Assembly: GCF_001308015.1 (NCBI RefSeq)
Contig: NZ_LGYH01000001.1
Coordinates: 248,001-312,000, forward strand
Length of the DNA: 64,000 nt
Direction of reading: 5' to 3'
From: Neisseria sp. 83E34
GTDB taxonomy: Bacteria > Pseudomonadota > Gammaproteobacteria > Burkholderiales > Neisseriaceae
In this document: positions 44,121-53,395 of the stretch, in pieces
Position numbering within the stretch: the stretch's first letter is position 1
Layout of the letters: every line of letters starts with the position of its first letter
Program-made: the position numbers and the translations under genes
Notes under the pieces: model-generated
What the model was told of the DNA's origin: nothing
The model's database searches: none
Seen by the model: only the letters and a program-made list of their open reading frames with translations

Positions 44121-44602
44121 TACGGCGAGATGCTGAATTTGGTTGCGTGATGGGCAATGTATTCGGCTGCTGCTGCCATGTCTGCTTCGGCGCAGTCGTA
44201 ATAATCGGCATCCAGCTCTTCAAATTCGGGAAATTGTGTCCTCAAGCTGTCCAACTCGGCACCTTCCGAGCTTAAATGCTCAATTTTTTCGCCGTATTTC
44301 TGATAAAGGGCTTTGGCTTGATCGAGGATTTTGGGTGTGGGTTTGATTTTCCAGCGGCGCAGACTGTCGGCGAGCGGGTTGAGCAACACATATTCGCCGT
44401 AGCCCGAAGCGATAAGCTGCACAAAACCGCCTTCCTGCACTTGGCTGTCGAGATAAACATAAGCCATCAAAGTGTGTTGCTCATCGGTAAGCCGGTCGGC
44501 TGCCGCGTCGCCGTGGGTTTCTAAATAGGCGAAATAATAGTCGGCCAACGTGTAAATAAATTGTTCGGGTGAATCGTAGGATTGCGGGTTTAAATCAAGC
44601 AT
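44120..44602 (-). CDS. DMP19-type DNA-mimic protein (DUF4375)
   Basis: A 160-residue, strongly acidic protein resembling DMP19 of Neisseria, a dimer that imitates double-stranded DNA and titrates a helix-turn-helix repressor. Visible parts: YDSPEQFIYTLADYYFAYL, YVYLDSQVQEGGFVQLIASG, YVLLNPLADSLRRWKIK and an acidic tail region EFEELDADYYDCAEADM. I start it at the ATG at 44602; the frame extends 24 codons upstream but there it only translates a DUS pair. The family call is from memory and the repressor partner is not in this window. Confidence 0.72.
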   Translation of the reverse strand: MLDLNPQSYDSPEQFIYTLADYYFAYLETHGDAAADRLTDEQHTLMAYVYLDSQVQEGGFVQLIASGYGEYVLLNPLADSLRRWKIKPTPKILDQAKALYQKYGEKIEHLSSEGAELDSLRTQFPEFEELDADYYDCAEADMAAAAEYIAHHATKFSISP

Positions 44603-44629
44603 GATAATCGGCGCTGTGGGTTGTTGGTG

Positions 44630-44665
44630 TTCAGACAGGCATCGTAAAGACAATGCCTGTCTGAA
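44630..44665. repeat. outward-facing DUS pair between lapB and the DMP19-type gene
   Basis: Two exact copies in the order TTCAGACAGGCA then TGCCTGTCTGAA, 10 bases apart. They can still pair with each other, but the order is reversed relative to most pairs in the window. Confidence 0.75.
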
Positions 44666-44670
44666 CAGTA

Positions 44671-45846
44671 TCAAACTTCAATTTTGTTCGGTGTGAACGT
44701 TTCCCATTTGTTGCAGGCGGGGCAATGCCAGAAAAAGGCTTGCGATTTGAAATGGCAGTGGCGGCAGCGGTACATCCAGTTTTTCTGTAGTTGACGGCCG
44801 ATAACGCTTCGTACCATATCGGCATCGCTTTTCCAAGTGGGATTCATATCGCGGATTTGCAGGCCGAGCAGGCGGTACACGCCGTTTAAATCGGGCTTGC
44901 GGCGCACGATTTCTACTGCGGTTTCGTTGGCGGCTTTCTCGCCTTTAAGCAGCAGGGATTTTTCGTAAATCACGTTGATTAAATCGACTTGCGGAAATGC
45001 TTCGGCATAGCTCACCAATACATGCAAGCCTTCTTCGGATTTGCCAAGGGCATCGTAGGCATCGTAAATCCGCTCGCCCACCATGCTCAGGTAAGCATGG
45101 TTTTGCTTTTCGATGGCAGCATAGGCATCCAGCGCAGCGCGGTAGTTGCCGCGTTTGAGCTCGATGTCGCCCAAAATCATATTGGCGCGGGTGCATTTTG
45201 AATTGGCTGCCAGAGCAGCTTGGGCATGCTGGTGTGCGCTGTCGAAGTCGGATTTGAACAAAGCGGCCTGCGCCATTTCACAATAAAACTGGGCAATCTC
45301 GAACTGGTAGGTCAATTCGTCGTGACTGAGCAGCTTAGCCATGGCAATGGCTTTTTCCCAATCGCGGTCTTGCTGGTAGATATTAAGCAGTTTTTCATGC
45401 GCTTCTTTGGCCATATTGCTTTGTTGCAATTCCAAAAAAATCTGCTCGGCTCGGTCAACCAAACCGGCATTTTGGTAGTCTTGCCCCAGTTCAAACAGCA
45501 CGCGCTCGCGTTTTTCGCCCACGGTGTCTGGCGAATCAAGCAAAGCTTTGTGCATGGCAATGGCCTTGTCGTTTTCGCCGCGCAGGCGGTAAAGCTTGCC
45601 TAAGGTAAGGCTTAAATCATAAGAATCTGCGGGCCGTAAATCCACCACTTCGGCGAGGTTGCGGGCAGCTTGTCCGGTATTGCGGTCAACCAGAGCGTCC
45701 AAGCTTTTGTAAAATCCGGCGGGCACGCTTTTGGCATGGCGCAGCACGGTTTTCATATCTACACGTGCGGCAAACCAACCCATGGCGAAAAATACCGGCA
45801 AAAGAATAATCGGCACCAGCCAGATCCAAGTTTCGGTTTCCATCAT
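44671..45846 (-). CDS. lapB: lipopolysaccharide assembly protein B
   Basis: LapB (YciM) adjusts lipid A synthesis by steering LpxC to the protease FtsH. The 391-residue protein has an N-terminal membrane anchor (IWLVPIILLPVFFAMGWFAA), tandem TPR helices through residues about 50-330, and a C-terminal rubredoxin-like zinc site with CRHCHF and CPACNKW. It overlaps lapA by four bases, so translation is probably coupled. The location beside heptose genes fits lipooligosaccharide control. Confidence 0.93.
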   Translation of the reverse strand: MMETETWIWLVPIILLPVFFAMGWFAARVDMKTVLRHAKSVPAGFYKSLDALVDRNTGQAARNLAEVVDLRPADSYDLSLTLGKLYRLRGENDKAIAMHKALLDSPDTVGEKRERVLFELGQDYQNAGLVDRAEQIFLELQQSNMAKEAHEKLLNIYQQDRDWEKAIAMAKLLSHDELTYQFEIAQFYCEMAQAALFKSDFDSAHQHAQAALAANSKCTRANMILGDIELKRGNYRAALDAYAAIEKQNHAYLSMVGERIYDAYDALGKSEEGLHVLVSYAEAFPQVDLINVIYEKSLLLKGEKAANETAVEIVRRKPDLNGVYRLLGLQIRDMNPTWKSDADMVRSVIGRQLQKNWMYRCRHCHFKSQAFFWHCPACNKWETFTPNKIEV

Positions 45847-46184
45847 TTGGTTTCCGCTTCTTTCTTGTTGGCGGCGGCGGCCGGAGCCGGGTTATGGGGC
45901 AGGGGAGCGGGCGCATATAAATCTTGCGCATTCATACGGGCGGTTTTTTCTACTTCGCGGCGCAGGCGGTTGTTTTCGCTGCGCAGGGTCAACAGGCGAC
46001 CGAACATGGCCAGTACGCCGAACACGGCACCGATCACGAAAAAGCCGAACAATAAGGCAATCAGCGGCAGATCAATCTGTTGCGCAGGCAGATAGAAAAA
46101 CGGTACTTTTTGCAGATTGTTAATAGCCAGAATTAAAAATACGATAAGAATCAGAATTTTAAAAATTAAGGAAATAAATTTCAT
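45843..46184 (-). CDS. lapA: lipopolysaccharide assembly protein A domain protein
   Basis: A small inner-membrane protein of the LapA (DUF1049) family, about 113 residues. Two membrane spans are seen (SLIFKILILIVFLILAI and IALLFGFFVIGAVFGVLAMF), followed by a coiled-coil stretch with LRSENNRLRREVEKT and an Ala/Pro-rich tail. I use the ATG at 46184 (MKFISL), which follows GGAGCG; the frame runs nine codons further upstream. Its stop overlaps the lapB start. Confidence 0.88.
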   Translation of the reverse strand: MKFISLIFKILILIVFLILAINNLQKVPFFYLPAQQIDLPLIALLFGFFVIGAVFGVLAMFGRLLTLRSENNRLRREVEKTARMNAQDLYAPAPLPHNPAPAAAANKKEAETK

Positions 46185-46377
46185 TATTCGCTCCGGGTCG
46201 AGTTGACGCATTCTGCCGCTAGTTTAAACGATTTAAGGCTTTGAGACGAATTTTAATGGCGGATGGGCTATAAAAAATCATGTGTAATCACTTTGCCGGG
46301 AGCATACACAACTGCATACTTATGTCGTACAATAACCGCCATAAAACTAACCCGATAACCTGATTAAGGAACCAATC

Positions 46378-46566
46378 ATGAGCGAAACCCGCGAACCTGT
46401 TGTTATCACTCCGCATGATTTGCCGCTGCATTGCTCCGGCCCGAAAAATGAAACCTGGAACGGCCACCCGCGTGTGTTTTTGCCCATTGAATCAAACAGT
46501 ACGGTGGAATGCCCCTATTGCGGCACGGTTTATCGGCTGGACGGTGAAATCAAAGGCCATCATTAA
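46378..46566 (+). CDS. small zinc-finger (CHCC) protein
   Basis: A 62-residue cytoplasmic protein of the zf-CHCC family, related to the NDUFS6 subunit of complex I. The putative zinc ligands are in LPLHCSGP, NGHPRVFLPI and VECPYCGTVYRL. The function in bacteria is unknown. It starts a plus-strand stretch opposite lapA, with AAGGAACC before the ATG and a DUS hairpin behind. Confidence 0.85.
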   Translation: MSETREPVVITPHDLPLHCSGPKNETWNGHPRVFLPIESNSTVECPYCGTVYRLDGEIKGHH

Positions 46567-46578
46567 GTGATTGAAGCA

Positions 46579-46620
46579 ATGCCTGTCTGAAAGCCGCACA
46601 TCGTTGCTTCAGACAGGCAT
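46579..46620. terminator. inverted DUS pair after the zinc-finger gene
   Basis: Two exact copies whose arms are lengthened by GAAGCAA/TTGCTTC-type pairing, 13 bases after the stop. waaF begins right behind it, so its promoter may overlap. Confidence 0.75.
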
Positions 46621-46639
46621 TGGCTATTAGATGACGAAT

Positions 46640-47653
46640 ATGTCTAAGAAAATCCTCATTATTTCTCCGAGCTGGATTGGCGATTGTGTTATGACGCAGC
46701 CGCTGTTCCGCCGCTTGCTCAAGCTTTACCCGGGCTCTGTGATAGACGTGTTTGCGCCGAAATGGTCGATGGCTGTGTTTGAGCGCATGCCGGAAGTGAG
46801 CCGCATTATTGAAAACCCGTTCGGCCACGGTGAGTTGGAGTTGAAAAAACGCTGGAAAGTCGGACGGGAGCTGGGTAAACAAGGGTATGACCAAGTGATT
46901 GTGTTGCCAGGTTCGCTGAAGTCTGCGCTGATTGCCGCTGCTACCGGCATCCGTCAGCGCACCGGTTATGTGGGCGAGTCGCGCTATTTGTTACTCAACG
47001 ATATCCGAAAGCTCAATAAAGACTACCTGCCTTTAATGGTCGACCGCTATACTTCTTTGGCTTATCCCAGACAAGAGGCGTTTAACGGGTATTCCGATAA
47101 TCCGCAATTTCAGATAGACCCGGAAAACCAGCAGGCTGCATTGGCAGAGCATGGCTTGAACACCGATCAGCCTGTGCTTGCATTCTGCCCGGGTGCGGAA
47201 TACGGCCCGGCCAAACGTTGGCCGCCCAAGCATTTTGCCGAACTGGCGCGCCGTTATGCGGAGGAAGGTTGGCAAATTTGGATTTTCGGTTCGCAAAAAG
47301 ATTTTGATATTGCAGAAGAAATCAATGCTTTGTGCGGCGGTATCTGCATTAATTTATGCGGCAAAACCAGTTTGTCGGAAGCGATAGATTTGCTTGCTTG
47401 CGCCGATACGGTGATTTGTAATGACAGTGGGCTGATGCACCTTGCGGCCGCTTTGGGGTGCAAATTGTTGGCTATATACGGCTCTTCAAGCCCCGACCAT
47501 ACGCCGCCGTTGAGCGATAAAGCCCAAGTGGTGAGTTTGAATTTGACATGCTCGCCTTGTTTTAAACGTGAATGCCCGCTGGGGCATACGGATTGTTTGA
47601 ATAATTTGACGCCGGAAATTGTGTGGAATCGGGCGCATAGGGATGCACAGTAA
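46640..47653 (+). CDS. waaF: lipooligosaccharide heptosyltransferase II
   Basis: WaaF (RfaF) adds the second heptose to the lipooligosaccharide inner core from ADP-heptose, on the cytoplasmic face. The glycosyltransferase family 9 protein is about 337 residues, starting KILIISPSWIGDCVMTQPLF. Donor-site blocks are FCPGAEYGPAKRWPP, FGSQKDF, and NDSGLMHLAAALGCKLLAIY. The ATG at 46640 (MSKK) aligns best with family starts; an in-frame ATG at 46631 is equally possible. Its donor is made by rfaE and rfaD nearby. Confidence 0.93.
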   Translation: MSKKILIISPSWIGDCVMTQPLFRRLLKLYPGSVIDVFAPKWSMAVFERMPEVSRIIENPFGHGELELKKRWKVGRELGKQGYDQVIVLPGSLKSALIAAATGIRQRTGYVGESRYLLLNDIRKLNKDYLPLMVDRYTSLAYPRQEAFNGYSDNPQFQIDPENQQAALAEHGLNTDQPVLAFCPGAEYGPAKRWPPKHFAELARRYAEEGWQIWIFGSQKDFDIAEEINALCGGICINLCGKTSLSEAIDLLACADTVICNDSGLMHLAAALGCKLLAIYGSSSPDHTPPLSDKAQVVSLNLTCSPCFKRECPLGHTDCLNNLTPEIVWNRAHRDAQ

Positions 47654-47665
47654 GCTTATTGAGAA

Positions 47666-47695
47666 ATGCCTGTCTGAAAGTGTTCAGACAGGCAT
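47666..47695. terminator. inverted DUS pair between waaF and the 47722 lipoprotein gene
   Basis: Two exact copies in a hairpin between convergent genes. Confidence 0.76.
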
Positions 47696-47721
47696 TTGTT
47701 ATGGTTTTCCGCAGGCAACGG

Positions 47722-48234
47722 CTATTTACCTGATGCGGCAGAAGCAGCCGCGGTTTGGCTTGGCGCCTGGGCTTCGGTGAAGTTGGTGCTGGTGCCGCCT
47801 TGCGTAAGTTTGGCGGAAGAACCTTCGGTTTCCCAGGTAATGCTGCCGTTGCTATAAACAGCGCCTTGCGGCAGGGCATCGGTTTGCTTCAACACGGCTT
47901 CGGGCTGGCTGCCTATGGTGAGGCGCACAACGGGCATATCGCCGGAATTATCATATACGGCGGTGGCGCTGCCTTTGTCGGAGCGGTAGTTTACGGTGCG
48001 GTTGCCGCCGGCGGGAATCAGGTTGTCGTAGTCTTGCGGTGCTTCGCCTGAAGCATAATCATCAGGCAGCATATCGGGAGGGGGAGCTTCGGAGGCGTCT
48101 GCGTAGGCACTGCTGGCGCTTTCGATGTGTGCCAGCTCTTCCGAAGAAGAAAGCTCGTTATCGGGCTGGCCGGAGCCGCATGCCGATAAGGCAAGTGCGA
48201 GTAGTAGAGGCGTTACAAAATTTTTGTATTTCAT
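47722..48234 (-). CDS. lipoprotein with a possible MliC-like domain
   Basis: A 170-residue lipoprotein: the lipobox LSAC places the acylated cysteine at residue 19. An acidic Ser/Ala/Pro-rich spacer (about 25-75) leads to a small beta-rich domain with VNYRSDKGSATAVYDNSG, YSNGSITWETEGSSAKLTQG and a final Thr/Ala-rich tail. The beta domain resembles membrane-bound lysozyme inhibitors (MliC), which include neisserial ACP, but it has no cysteine pair, so the call is tentative. The ATG at 48234 follows AAAGGAG at a wide spacing; a TTG at 48243 is possible. Confidence 0.65.
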   Translation of the reverse strand: MKYKNFVTPLLLALALSACGSGQPDNELSSSEELAHIESASSAYADASEAPPPDMLPDDYASGEAPQDYDNLIPAGGNRTVNYRSDKGSATAVYDNSGDMPVVRLTIGSQPEAVLKQTDALPQGAVYSNGSITWETEGSSAKLTQGGTSTNFTEAQAPSQTAAASAASGK

Positions 48235-48379
48235 TACGGTCAATCTCCTTTGGGCGTTTGACTGCCGTTATGGCGTTAGGTTCAATCGGGTCTGGCCCGG
48301 ATAAACGGTAAAATTTGTCGATATAAATTGATTGTGGCTTATGGGTTTGAATTTAATCGGGATTCGGTGCAATGTAAAA

Positions 48380-48411
48380 ATGCCTGTCTGAAAAGCGTTT
48401 CAGACAGGCAT
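48380..48411. terminator. inverted DUS pair after ftsK
   Basis: Two exact copies in a hairpin six bases past the ftsK stop. Confidence 0.78.
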
Positions 48412-48416
48412 CTGCT

Positions 48417-50849
48417 TTAAAGATGGTCTTTTTGTGCCAGTATTTTGCGTGCACCGCTTGAATCGGCTTCGGAAAGCACGCCCGCTTCTTCCAGCGCCTG
48501 AACCAAATTGGCGGCGCGGTTATAGCCGATCCGCAGATGACGTTGTAGCGAGGAGATCGAGGTTTTACGGGATTCCAATACAAAGGCCACGGCTTGGTCG
48601 AACAATTCATCGCTGTTGGCATTGGGATTAACCACGTTGGTGGTTTCCAGCGCTGCTTCGCCGGTAAGCAGGCCTTCGATATAGTTGGCCGGTGCTTGGC
48701 GTTTGATATGCGATACCACTTCATGCACTTCGTGGTCGGACACAAACGCGCCCTGCAAGCGGGTAGGCTCGGCATTGCCGGGCTGGAGAAACAGCAAATC
48801 GCCGTATTTGAGCAAGTCTTCCGCACCCATTTGGTCGAGAATAGTGCGGCTGTCGATTTTGCTTTGCACGGTAAAGGCCATGCGGGTTGGAATGTTGGCT
48901 TTAATCAGGCCGGTAATCACATCCACACTCGGGCGTTGGGTGGCCACAATCATGTGGATGCCTGCGGCGCGCGCTTTTTGCGCCAGGCGGGCGATTTGCT
49001 GCTCAACGGCTTTGCGTTCGGTCATCATCAAGTCGGCCAGCTCGTCAATCACCACTACAATCAGCGGCAGTTTTTCCAGCGGCTCGGGGTCGTCCGGGTT
49101 CAAGCTGAACGGGTTGGGGATCGGTTTGCCTGCCGCTTTGGCTTCTTCGATTTTTTTATTAAAGCCTTCCAGATTGCGCACACCGGCATGGGAAAGCAGG
49201 CGGTAGCGTTTTTCCATTTCGGTAACGCACCAGTTCAGCGCTTGGCCGGCTTCGCGCATATCGGTTACTACGGGGCAGAGCAGGTGCGGGATGCCTTCGT
49301 ACACGCTCAATTCCAGCATTTTCGGGTCGATCATAATAAAGCGCACTTCATCGGGCGTGGCTTTGAACAGCATCGACATAATCATGGCGTTCACGCCTAC
49401 GGACTTACCCGAACCGGTCATGCCGCCAACCAGCAGATGCGGCATTTTTGCCAAGTCGCCCACAACCGGCACACCGGCAATGTCTTTACCCAAAGCAACG
49501 GTGAGCTTGGATTTGGCATCGTTAAATACGGAAGAAGAAAAGATTTCTTGCAGCAACACTTCCTGGCGGCGCTCGTTGGGAATCTCGATACCCATCGTAT
49601 TTTTGCCCGGAATAGTTTCCACCACGCGCACCGACTGCATAGAAAGCGAACGCGCCAAGTCTTTGGAAAGGTTCACAATTTGGCTGCCTTTTACGCCCTG
49701 GGCCGGCTCGATTTCAAAACGGGTAATCACGGGGCCGGCGGTGGCGCTGACCACTTGCACTTCAATGCCGAATTCCAGCAGCTTGGCTTCGATGCGTTCC
49801 GCAGTTTGTTGCAAGGTTTCGGGATTAGGCGGCAGCACATCGTTTTTGGGCGTGCTGAGCAAGTGAAGGTTGGGTTTGGCATATTCGCCGGGCGGCAGCG
49901 GCTCGGCTGCTTTGCCTTTGTCATCGAACAGCGCGGTTTGTACGGGAACAGGCGGTGCTATGGAAACAGGCACCGCTTTGCGGTTGCTGCTGCTGTTTTC
50001 CAGCATGGGCACAGGCTCGGCTGTGATTTGTTTGGCTTCGCGCACCATACGGCGTGTGGTTTTGGAATCAGGCATTTCAGCGATGTAGCCGTTTTTCCTG
50101 CGTTGGAATTTCGTCCATGCCCATTCCATTTTTTGGCCGGTTTTTTCCATCATATCGAGCCAGGAAACCTGAATCAGCAGAGACAAAGCCAAAAGCAGAA
50201 TCACCAGCATAATCAATAAACTGCCGGTATTGCCGAGCAGCCAGCTCATGCCGGAAGCGATAAACGAGCCGAACAACCCGCCCGCACCAACGGGTAATTC
50301 TCCTGCTAATTCATCTTTAAAAATAAACACTTCTAAAACAGGGCTGCATAGTAGCAGCACGGTTAGAGCGGCCAGCGCGATGCCTGTGTTATACGGTTTT
50401 TGCTCGGGTTTTTGCAGCGGGCGGAAGTTTTTTACGAGAAAAACCAACCCGGCAATCAGAAACCACCAGAAGGAAAGGCCGAACAGGTAATAGCTGACGT
50501 CGGAAAAATAAGCGCCGAATAGGCCGCCCATATTGCGTACATTATCGGCAGCAGGCACACTGCGCGACCAGGCGGGGTCGGTCATGGAAAAGCTCAACAG
50601 CGACACGGCAATATAAATGACCGCCACCAAACCGAGCAGCCAGAGTGTATCGCCGACCAAGTTGGCAATGTGTTCGTTGCGTTTGTTTTTTTCTTGGTTG
50701 TTTACAACGCCTTTCGGCCGTTTGGGCGGCTTGATGTCGATTTTGGTTTTCGGCAAGGGTTTTTCGGCTTGCGGCTTGGGCGTGGCAAGCGATTTGCGTG
50801 TTGTTCTGCCGTGAGGGGATTTGGATTTTTGAGGTGATGTGTTTGCCAT
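48417..50849 (-). CDS. ftsK: DNA translocase FtsK
   Basis: FtsK pumps chromosome ends through the division septum and activates XerCD at dif. The 810-residue protein has four to five N-terminal membrane spans (about 65-235), a linker, and the hexameric motor with Walker [30 protein letters not shown] for Walker B, and [20 protein letters not shown]. The C-terminal gamma winged-helix domain (about 745-805, [20 protein letters not shown]) reads KOPS sites. The linker is short compared with E. coli FtsK (1329 residues). Confidence 0.95.
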   Translation of the reverse strand: MANTSPQKSKSPHGRTTRKSLATPKPQAEKPLPKTKIDIKPPKRPKGVVNNQEKNKRNEHIANLVGDTLWLLGLVAVIYIAVSLLSFSMTDPAWSRSVPAADNVRNMGGLFGAYFSDVSYYLFGLSFWWFLIAGLVFLVKNFRPLQKPEQKPYNTGIALAALTVLLLCSPVLEVFIFKDELAGELPVGAGGLFGSFIASGMSWLLGNTGSLLIMLVILLLALSLLIQVSWLDMMEKTGQKMEWAWTKFQRRKNGYIAEMPDSKTTRRMVREAKQITAEPVPMLENSSSNRKAVPVSIAPPVPVQTALFDDKGKAAEPLPPGEYAKPNLHLLSTPKNDVLPPNPETLQQTAERIEAKLLEFGIEVQVVSATAGPVITRFEIEPAQGVKGSQIVNLSKDLARSLSMQSVRVVETIPGKNTMGIEIPNERRQEVLLQEIFSSSVFNDAKSKLTVALGKDIAGVPVVGDLAKMPHLLVGGMTGSGKSVGVNAMIMSMLFKATPDEVRFIMIDPKMLELSVYEGIPHLLCPVVTDMREAGQALNWCVTEMEKRYRLLSHAGVRNLEGFNKKIEEAKAAGKPIPNPFSLNPDDPEPLEKLPLIVVVIDELADLMMTERKAVEQQIARLAQKARAAGIHMIVATQRPSVDVITGLIKANIPTRMAFTVQSKIDSRTILDQMGAEDLLKYGDLLFLQPGNAEPTRLQGAFVSDHEVHEVVSHIKRQAPANYIEGLLTGEAALETTNVVNPNANSDELFDQAVAFVLESRKTSISSLQRHLRIGYNRAANLVQALEEAGVLSEADSSGARKILAQKDHL

Positions 50850-50862
50850 AAAAGTTAAGCTA

Positions 50863-50875
50863 ATGCCTGTCTGAA
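50863..50875 (+). repeat. single DUS upstream of ftsK
   Basis: One exact copy 13 bases before the ftsK start, on the opposite strand. Confidence 0.8.
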
Positions 50876-50969
50876 TGTTGTGAAGCGGAACATTCCGTTT
50901 GTTTGAATAGTGTTATTCAGAGATGAATAGTGTGAATTATACAGTATCCGCCGGAAAGTAAGAAAGCCG

Positions 50970-51004
50970 ATGCCTGTCTGAAAATATGGGTTTCAGACAG
51001 GCAT
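50970..51004. terminator. inverted DUS pair after anmK
   Basis: Two exact copies in a hairpin 23 bases past the anmK stop. Confidence 0.75.
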
Positions 51005-51027
51005 GGATGATGTTGGTTGTATGGTAA

Positions 51028-52137
51028 TCAAGCATAGTATCCGGCACCCAAAATGCAGGGCTTGCGGGCGCCTGTGGCGTGATGCGGATTGCTGGGGGTG
51101 CGGTTAATCCAGCAGGCGGCGAGCCAGCCGAATGCGGCGGCTTCCAGCCATTGCGGGTCAAGGTTTAATTCGGCGGTGCTGTGTAGTGTTATGTTGTAAG
51201 GCTGCAAACAGGTTTGCAGCGTGTTAACCAGCAAAGTGTTACGTATGCCTCCTCCGCCAACGTACACTTGGCGCGCATCAGGGGCGGATTGCGCGATGGC
51301 TGAGGCGGTACTCTGCGCAGTATATTCGACTAAGGTGCGCAAAACATCGTGTGGGTTTTCATGGCCGCTTAAGAAGGTGCGCAGCCAATTTAGCGAAAAC
51401 AGTTCGCGCCCGGTACTTTTAGGCGGTGGAAGCTGAAAGTAGGGATGGGCAAGCAATTTGGCCAGTAAGTCTGGCAGAATGGTGCCTTGCGCCGCTTTTT
51501 CGCCATTGGCATCATAAGCCTGTTGCCAAATGGTATCGACCCAAGCGTCCATCAGCATATTGCCGGGGCCTGTGTCAAAACCAAATGCATGCGAATCGGC
51601 AGGCAATACGCTGATGTTGGCAATGCCGCCCAAGTTCAACACCACGCGGGTTTCCTGATTGGATTTGAACACGGCCTCGTGGAAAGAAGGCACTAATGGT
51701 GCGCCTTGGCCGCCTGCCGCCAAATCGCGGCTGCGGAAGTCGCCAATGGTAAAAATACCGGTTTGTTCTGCAAGCTGGGAAAGGTTGGCCAGTTGGATAC
51801 TGTATGCTGATTCCGGGGCATGCCGTACAGTTTGACCGTGGCAGCCGATGGCGGTAATTTCATGTGCCTGAACGCCGGTTTCTTTAAGAAGGGTATGAAC
51901 TGTTTCCGCGTAGAGTGAGCTGAGTTCTTGGGCAAGTGTCATGCTTTTGTGCAGCTCGTTTTCGCTGATGTTTTGCAAGTCCAATAAGGATTTTTTTAAT
52001 TGGTTGTCATACGGTACAAACGCATGCGCCTGAGCAGCCTGCCATTGTGTGCCGTTCATGCGGATCAGCACGGCGTCTGCACCATCCATACTGGTGCCGG
52101 ACATAATGCCGATATAAAGTTGATGGGAATTGTTCAT
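51028..52137 (-). CDS. anmK: anhydro-N-acetylmuramic acid kinase
   Basis: AnmK opens and phosphorylates 1,6-anhydro-MurNAc released from the cell wall, giving MurNAc-6-phosphate for recycling. The 369-residue protein has the family hallmarks GIMSGTSMDGADAVL near the N-terminus, AIGCHGQTVRHAP, FRSRDLAAGGQGAPLVPSFH, NLGGIANIS and GFDTGPGNMLMDAW. The ATG at 52137 follows GAGGTAG; the longer open frame upstream runs across a DUS pair. A Correia-like element begins 81 bases upstream. Confidence 0.95.
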   Translation of the reverse strand: MNNSHQLYIGIMSGTSMDGADAVLIRMNGTQWQAAQAHAFVPYDNQLKKSLLDLQNISENELHKSMTLAQELSSLYAETVHTLLKETGVQAHEITAIGCHGQTVRHAPESAYSIQLANLSQLAEQTGIFTIGDFRSRDLAAGGQGAPLVPSFHEAVFKSNQETRVVLNLGGIANISVLPADSHAFGFDTGPGNMLMDAWVDTIWQQAYDANGEKAAQGTILPDLLAKLLAHPYFQLPPPKSTGRELFSLNWLRTFLSGHENPHDVLRTLVEYTAQSTASAIAQSAPDARQVYVGGGGIRNTLLVNTLQTCLQPYNITLHSTAELNLDPQWLEAAAFGWLAACWINRTPSNPHHATGARKPCILGAGYYA

Positions 52138-52160
52138 ACTACCTCGGTTTATATTGGGCA

Positions 52161-52193
52161 ATGCCTGTCTGAAACTTGGTTTCAGACAGGCAT
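52161..52193. repeat. inverted DUS pair upstream of anmK
   Basis: Two exact copies in a hairpin just before the anmK start, where a terminator would stop anmK transcription unless the promoter lies within 24 bases of the start. Confidence 0.7.
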
Positions 52194-52217
52194 TAGGCGA
52201 TGAGTTCAAAGCGGTAA

Positions 52218-52371
52218 TATAGTCAATCAACTTAATGCTTGCTACGTTGTTGCTAGTGCCTTAGCTTAAAGAGAACGATTTTGTAAGCGCTAAAGCAGCA
52301 ACAAAACCAGTCCCGTACGACCTGTATTGTCTTCAGCTTGCTGCCTTGCATTAATGTGTTGATCGGCTATA
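52218..52371. repeat. Correia-like element, full length (154 bp), reversed
   Basis: It starts TATAGTCAATCAACTTAA and ends TGTTGATCGGCTATA. The core carries TTAAAGAGAACGATTTTGTA, TAAAGCAGCAACAAAACC and GTACGACCTGTATTGTCTTC in the reversed order. It lies between the cytochrome c5 and anmK genes and could carry an outward promoter toward anmK. Confidence 0.82.
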
Positions 52372-52495
52372 GGTTTATATAATTGAAAAACTTAATATTC
52401 TATGGTGTTGTTTGTTTTTGTGTGCGTCTGAACGGCCTTTTACCTGCTATTTTGTATCAATTTATTGACCATTTCATTATATGAAAATTTTAAGC

Positions 52496-52526
52496 AAAAA
52501 GGCGTACCCAGTAGGGTACGCTTTTT
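52496..52526. terminator. intrinsic terminator of the cytochrome gene
   Basis: GCGTACCC pairs with GGGTACGC, with AAAAA on one side and TTTTT on the other, so it can work in both directions. It is 16 bases past the cytochrome stop and contains no DUS. Confidence 0.88.
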
Positions 52527-52541
52527 ATGCAGATTGATAAA

Positions 52542-53117
52542 TTATTTTTTTGCGCTGGCTTGTGCCGGAGAAGCCGGTGATGCGGCAGCTGCGGGCGCTT
52601 CTCCTGAAGCAGCAGCATCAGAAGCTGCCGAAGCAGGTACCGCGGGCGCTTCAAATTTGCCGCCGGATTCGTTTGTCATGTAGGCAATGGCGCGTTTTAA
52701 TTCATCATCAGTCAAATCGCTTGCGCCGCCTTTGGCGGGCATATTGTTAAAGCCGTTTAATGCATGAGTAAATAAGGTATCAAAACCTTTTGCAATGCGC
52801 GGGGCCCAGTCTGCATTATTGGTAATACGTGGTGCGCCGGCTACGGTGCTGTCAGTCGCGTGGCATTGGACACATACTTTTTGGAAAATCCGATCACCTT
52901 GGCGCATACCCACGGGCACACCATCGCCCATGGTAACGTTGCCTGTAGGCATGATGCGTGTCGCAACAGCATCTGCCGTCATTTCATCAACATTGCTAAA
53001 ATAGCCGCTGGTTGCCAAGCGCACTAAAAAAAACAAGGTCGCAAGAAGAATAACAATGCCGCTGATCAGGGTAAAAGCGGTTGATCCGCGGACACTTTGT
53101 TTGGTTGTATGGTTCAT
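52542..53117 (-). CDS. membrane-anchored cytochrome c5, single-haem form
   Basis: A 191-residue c-type cytochrome that would carry electrons to the cbb3 oxidase or nitrite reductase in the periplasm. It has an N-terminal membrane anchor (about 15-38), one haem site VCVQCH, an NMPAKGG segment with the likely axial methionine, and an Ala/Ser/Pro-rich tail ending SAKK. Neisserial cytochrome c5, as I recall it, is about 279 residues with a second haem domain after such a tail. Here a stop and a terminator come instead. The ATG at 53117 is chosen; the frame is open 23 codons upstream. Confidence 0.85.
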   Translation of the reverse strand: MNHTTKQSVRGSTAFTLISGIVILLATLFFLVRLATSGYFSNVDEMTADAVATRIMPTGNVTMGDGVPVGMRQGDRIFQKVCVQCHATDSTVAGAPRITNNADWAPRIAKGFDTLFTHALNGFNNMPAKGGASDLTDDELKRAIAYMTNESGGKFEAPAVPASAASDAAASGEAPAAAASPASPAQASAKK

Positions 53118-53395
53118 GTGTTTTGGCCTCGCCGATAGATATCGTTTTGGACGAAATTTTATTAATTTGTTAAATTGTATTAACAATAATTTGCTGGATT
53201 ATACTGAATTCGGGCGTGTTTTCCAATCATTTAAGTTTGGCTTATCTCAAAAAAGATTTAAAAATTATTTTAACACGGTAAATTATAGTTGGGAGGTGAG
53301 GTTTTTGGGTTGGTTGCAGGCTGTGTAAAAAATGCAAAACAACATCAGAAAATTTTGCCAAAGTGCCGCTTTTCGGGTATCTTATCGGCTCGCTT

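Noticed and set aside
44603-44674. 24-codon N-terminal extension of the DMP19-type protein
   Set aside because: It is only the translation of a DUS pair and overlaps the lapB end; the ATG at 44602 fits the family better.
48594-50219. 541-codon open frame opposite ftsK
   Set aside because: It lies fully antisense to a certain gene, is rich in His, Phe, Gln and Gly as typical for reverse-frame shadows of GC-biased coding sequence, and has no recognisable motif.
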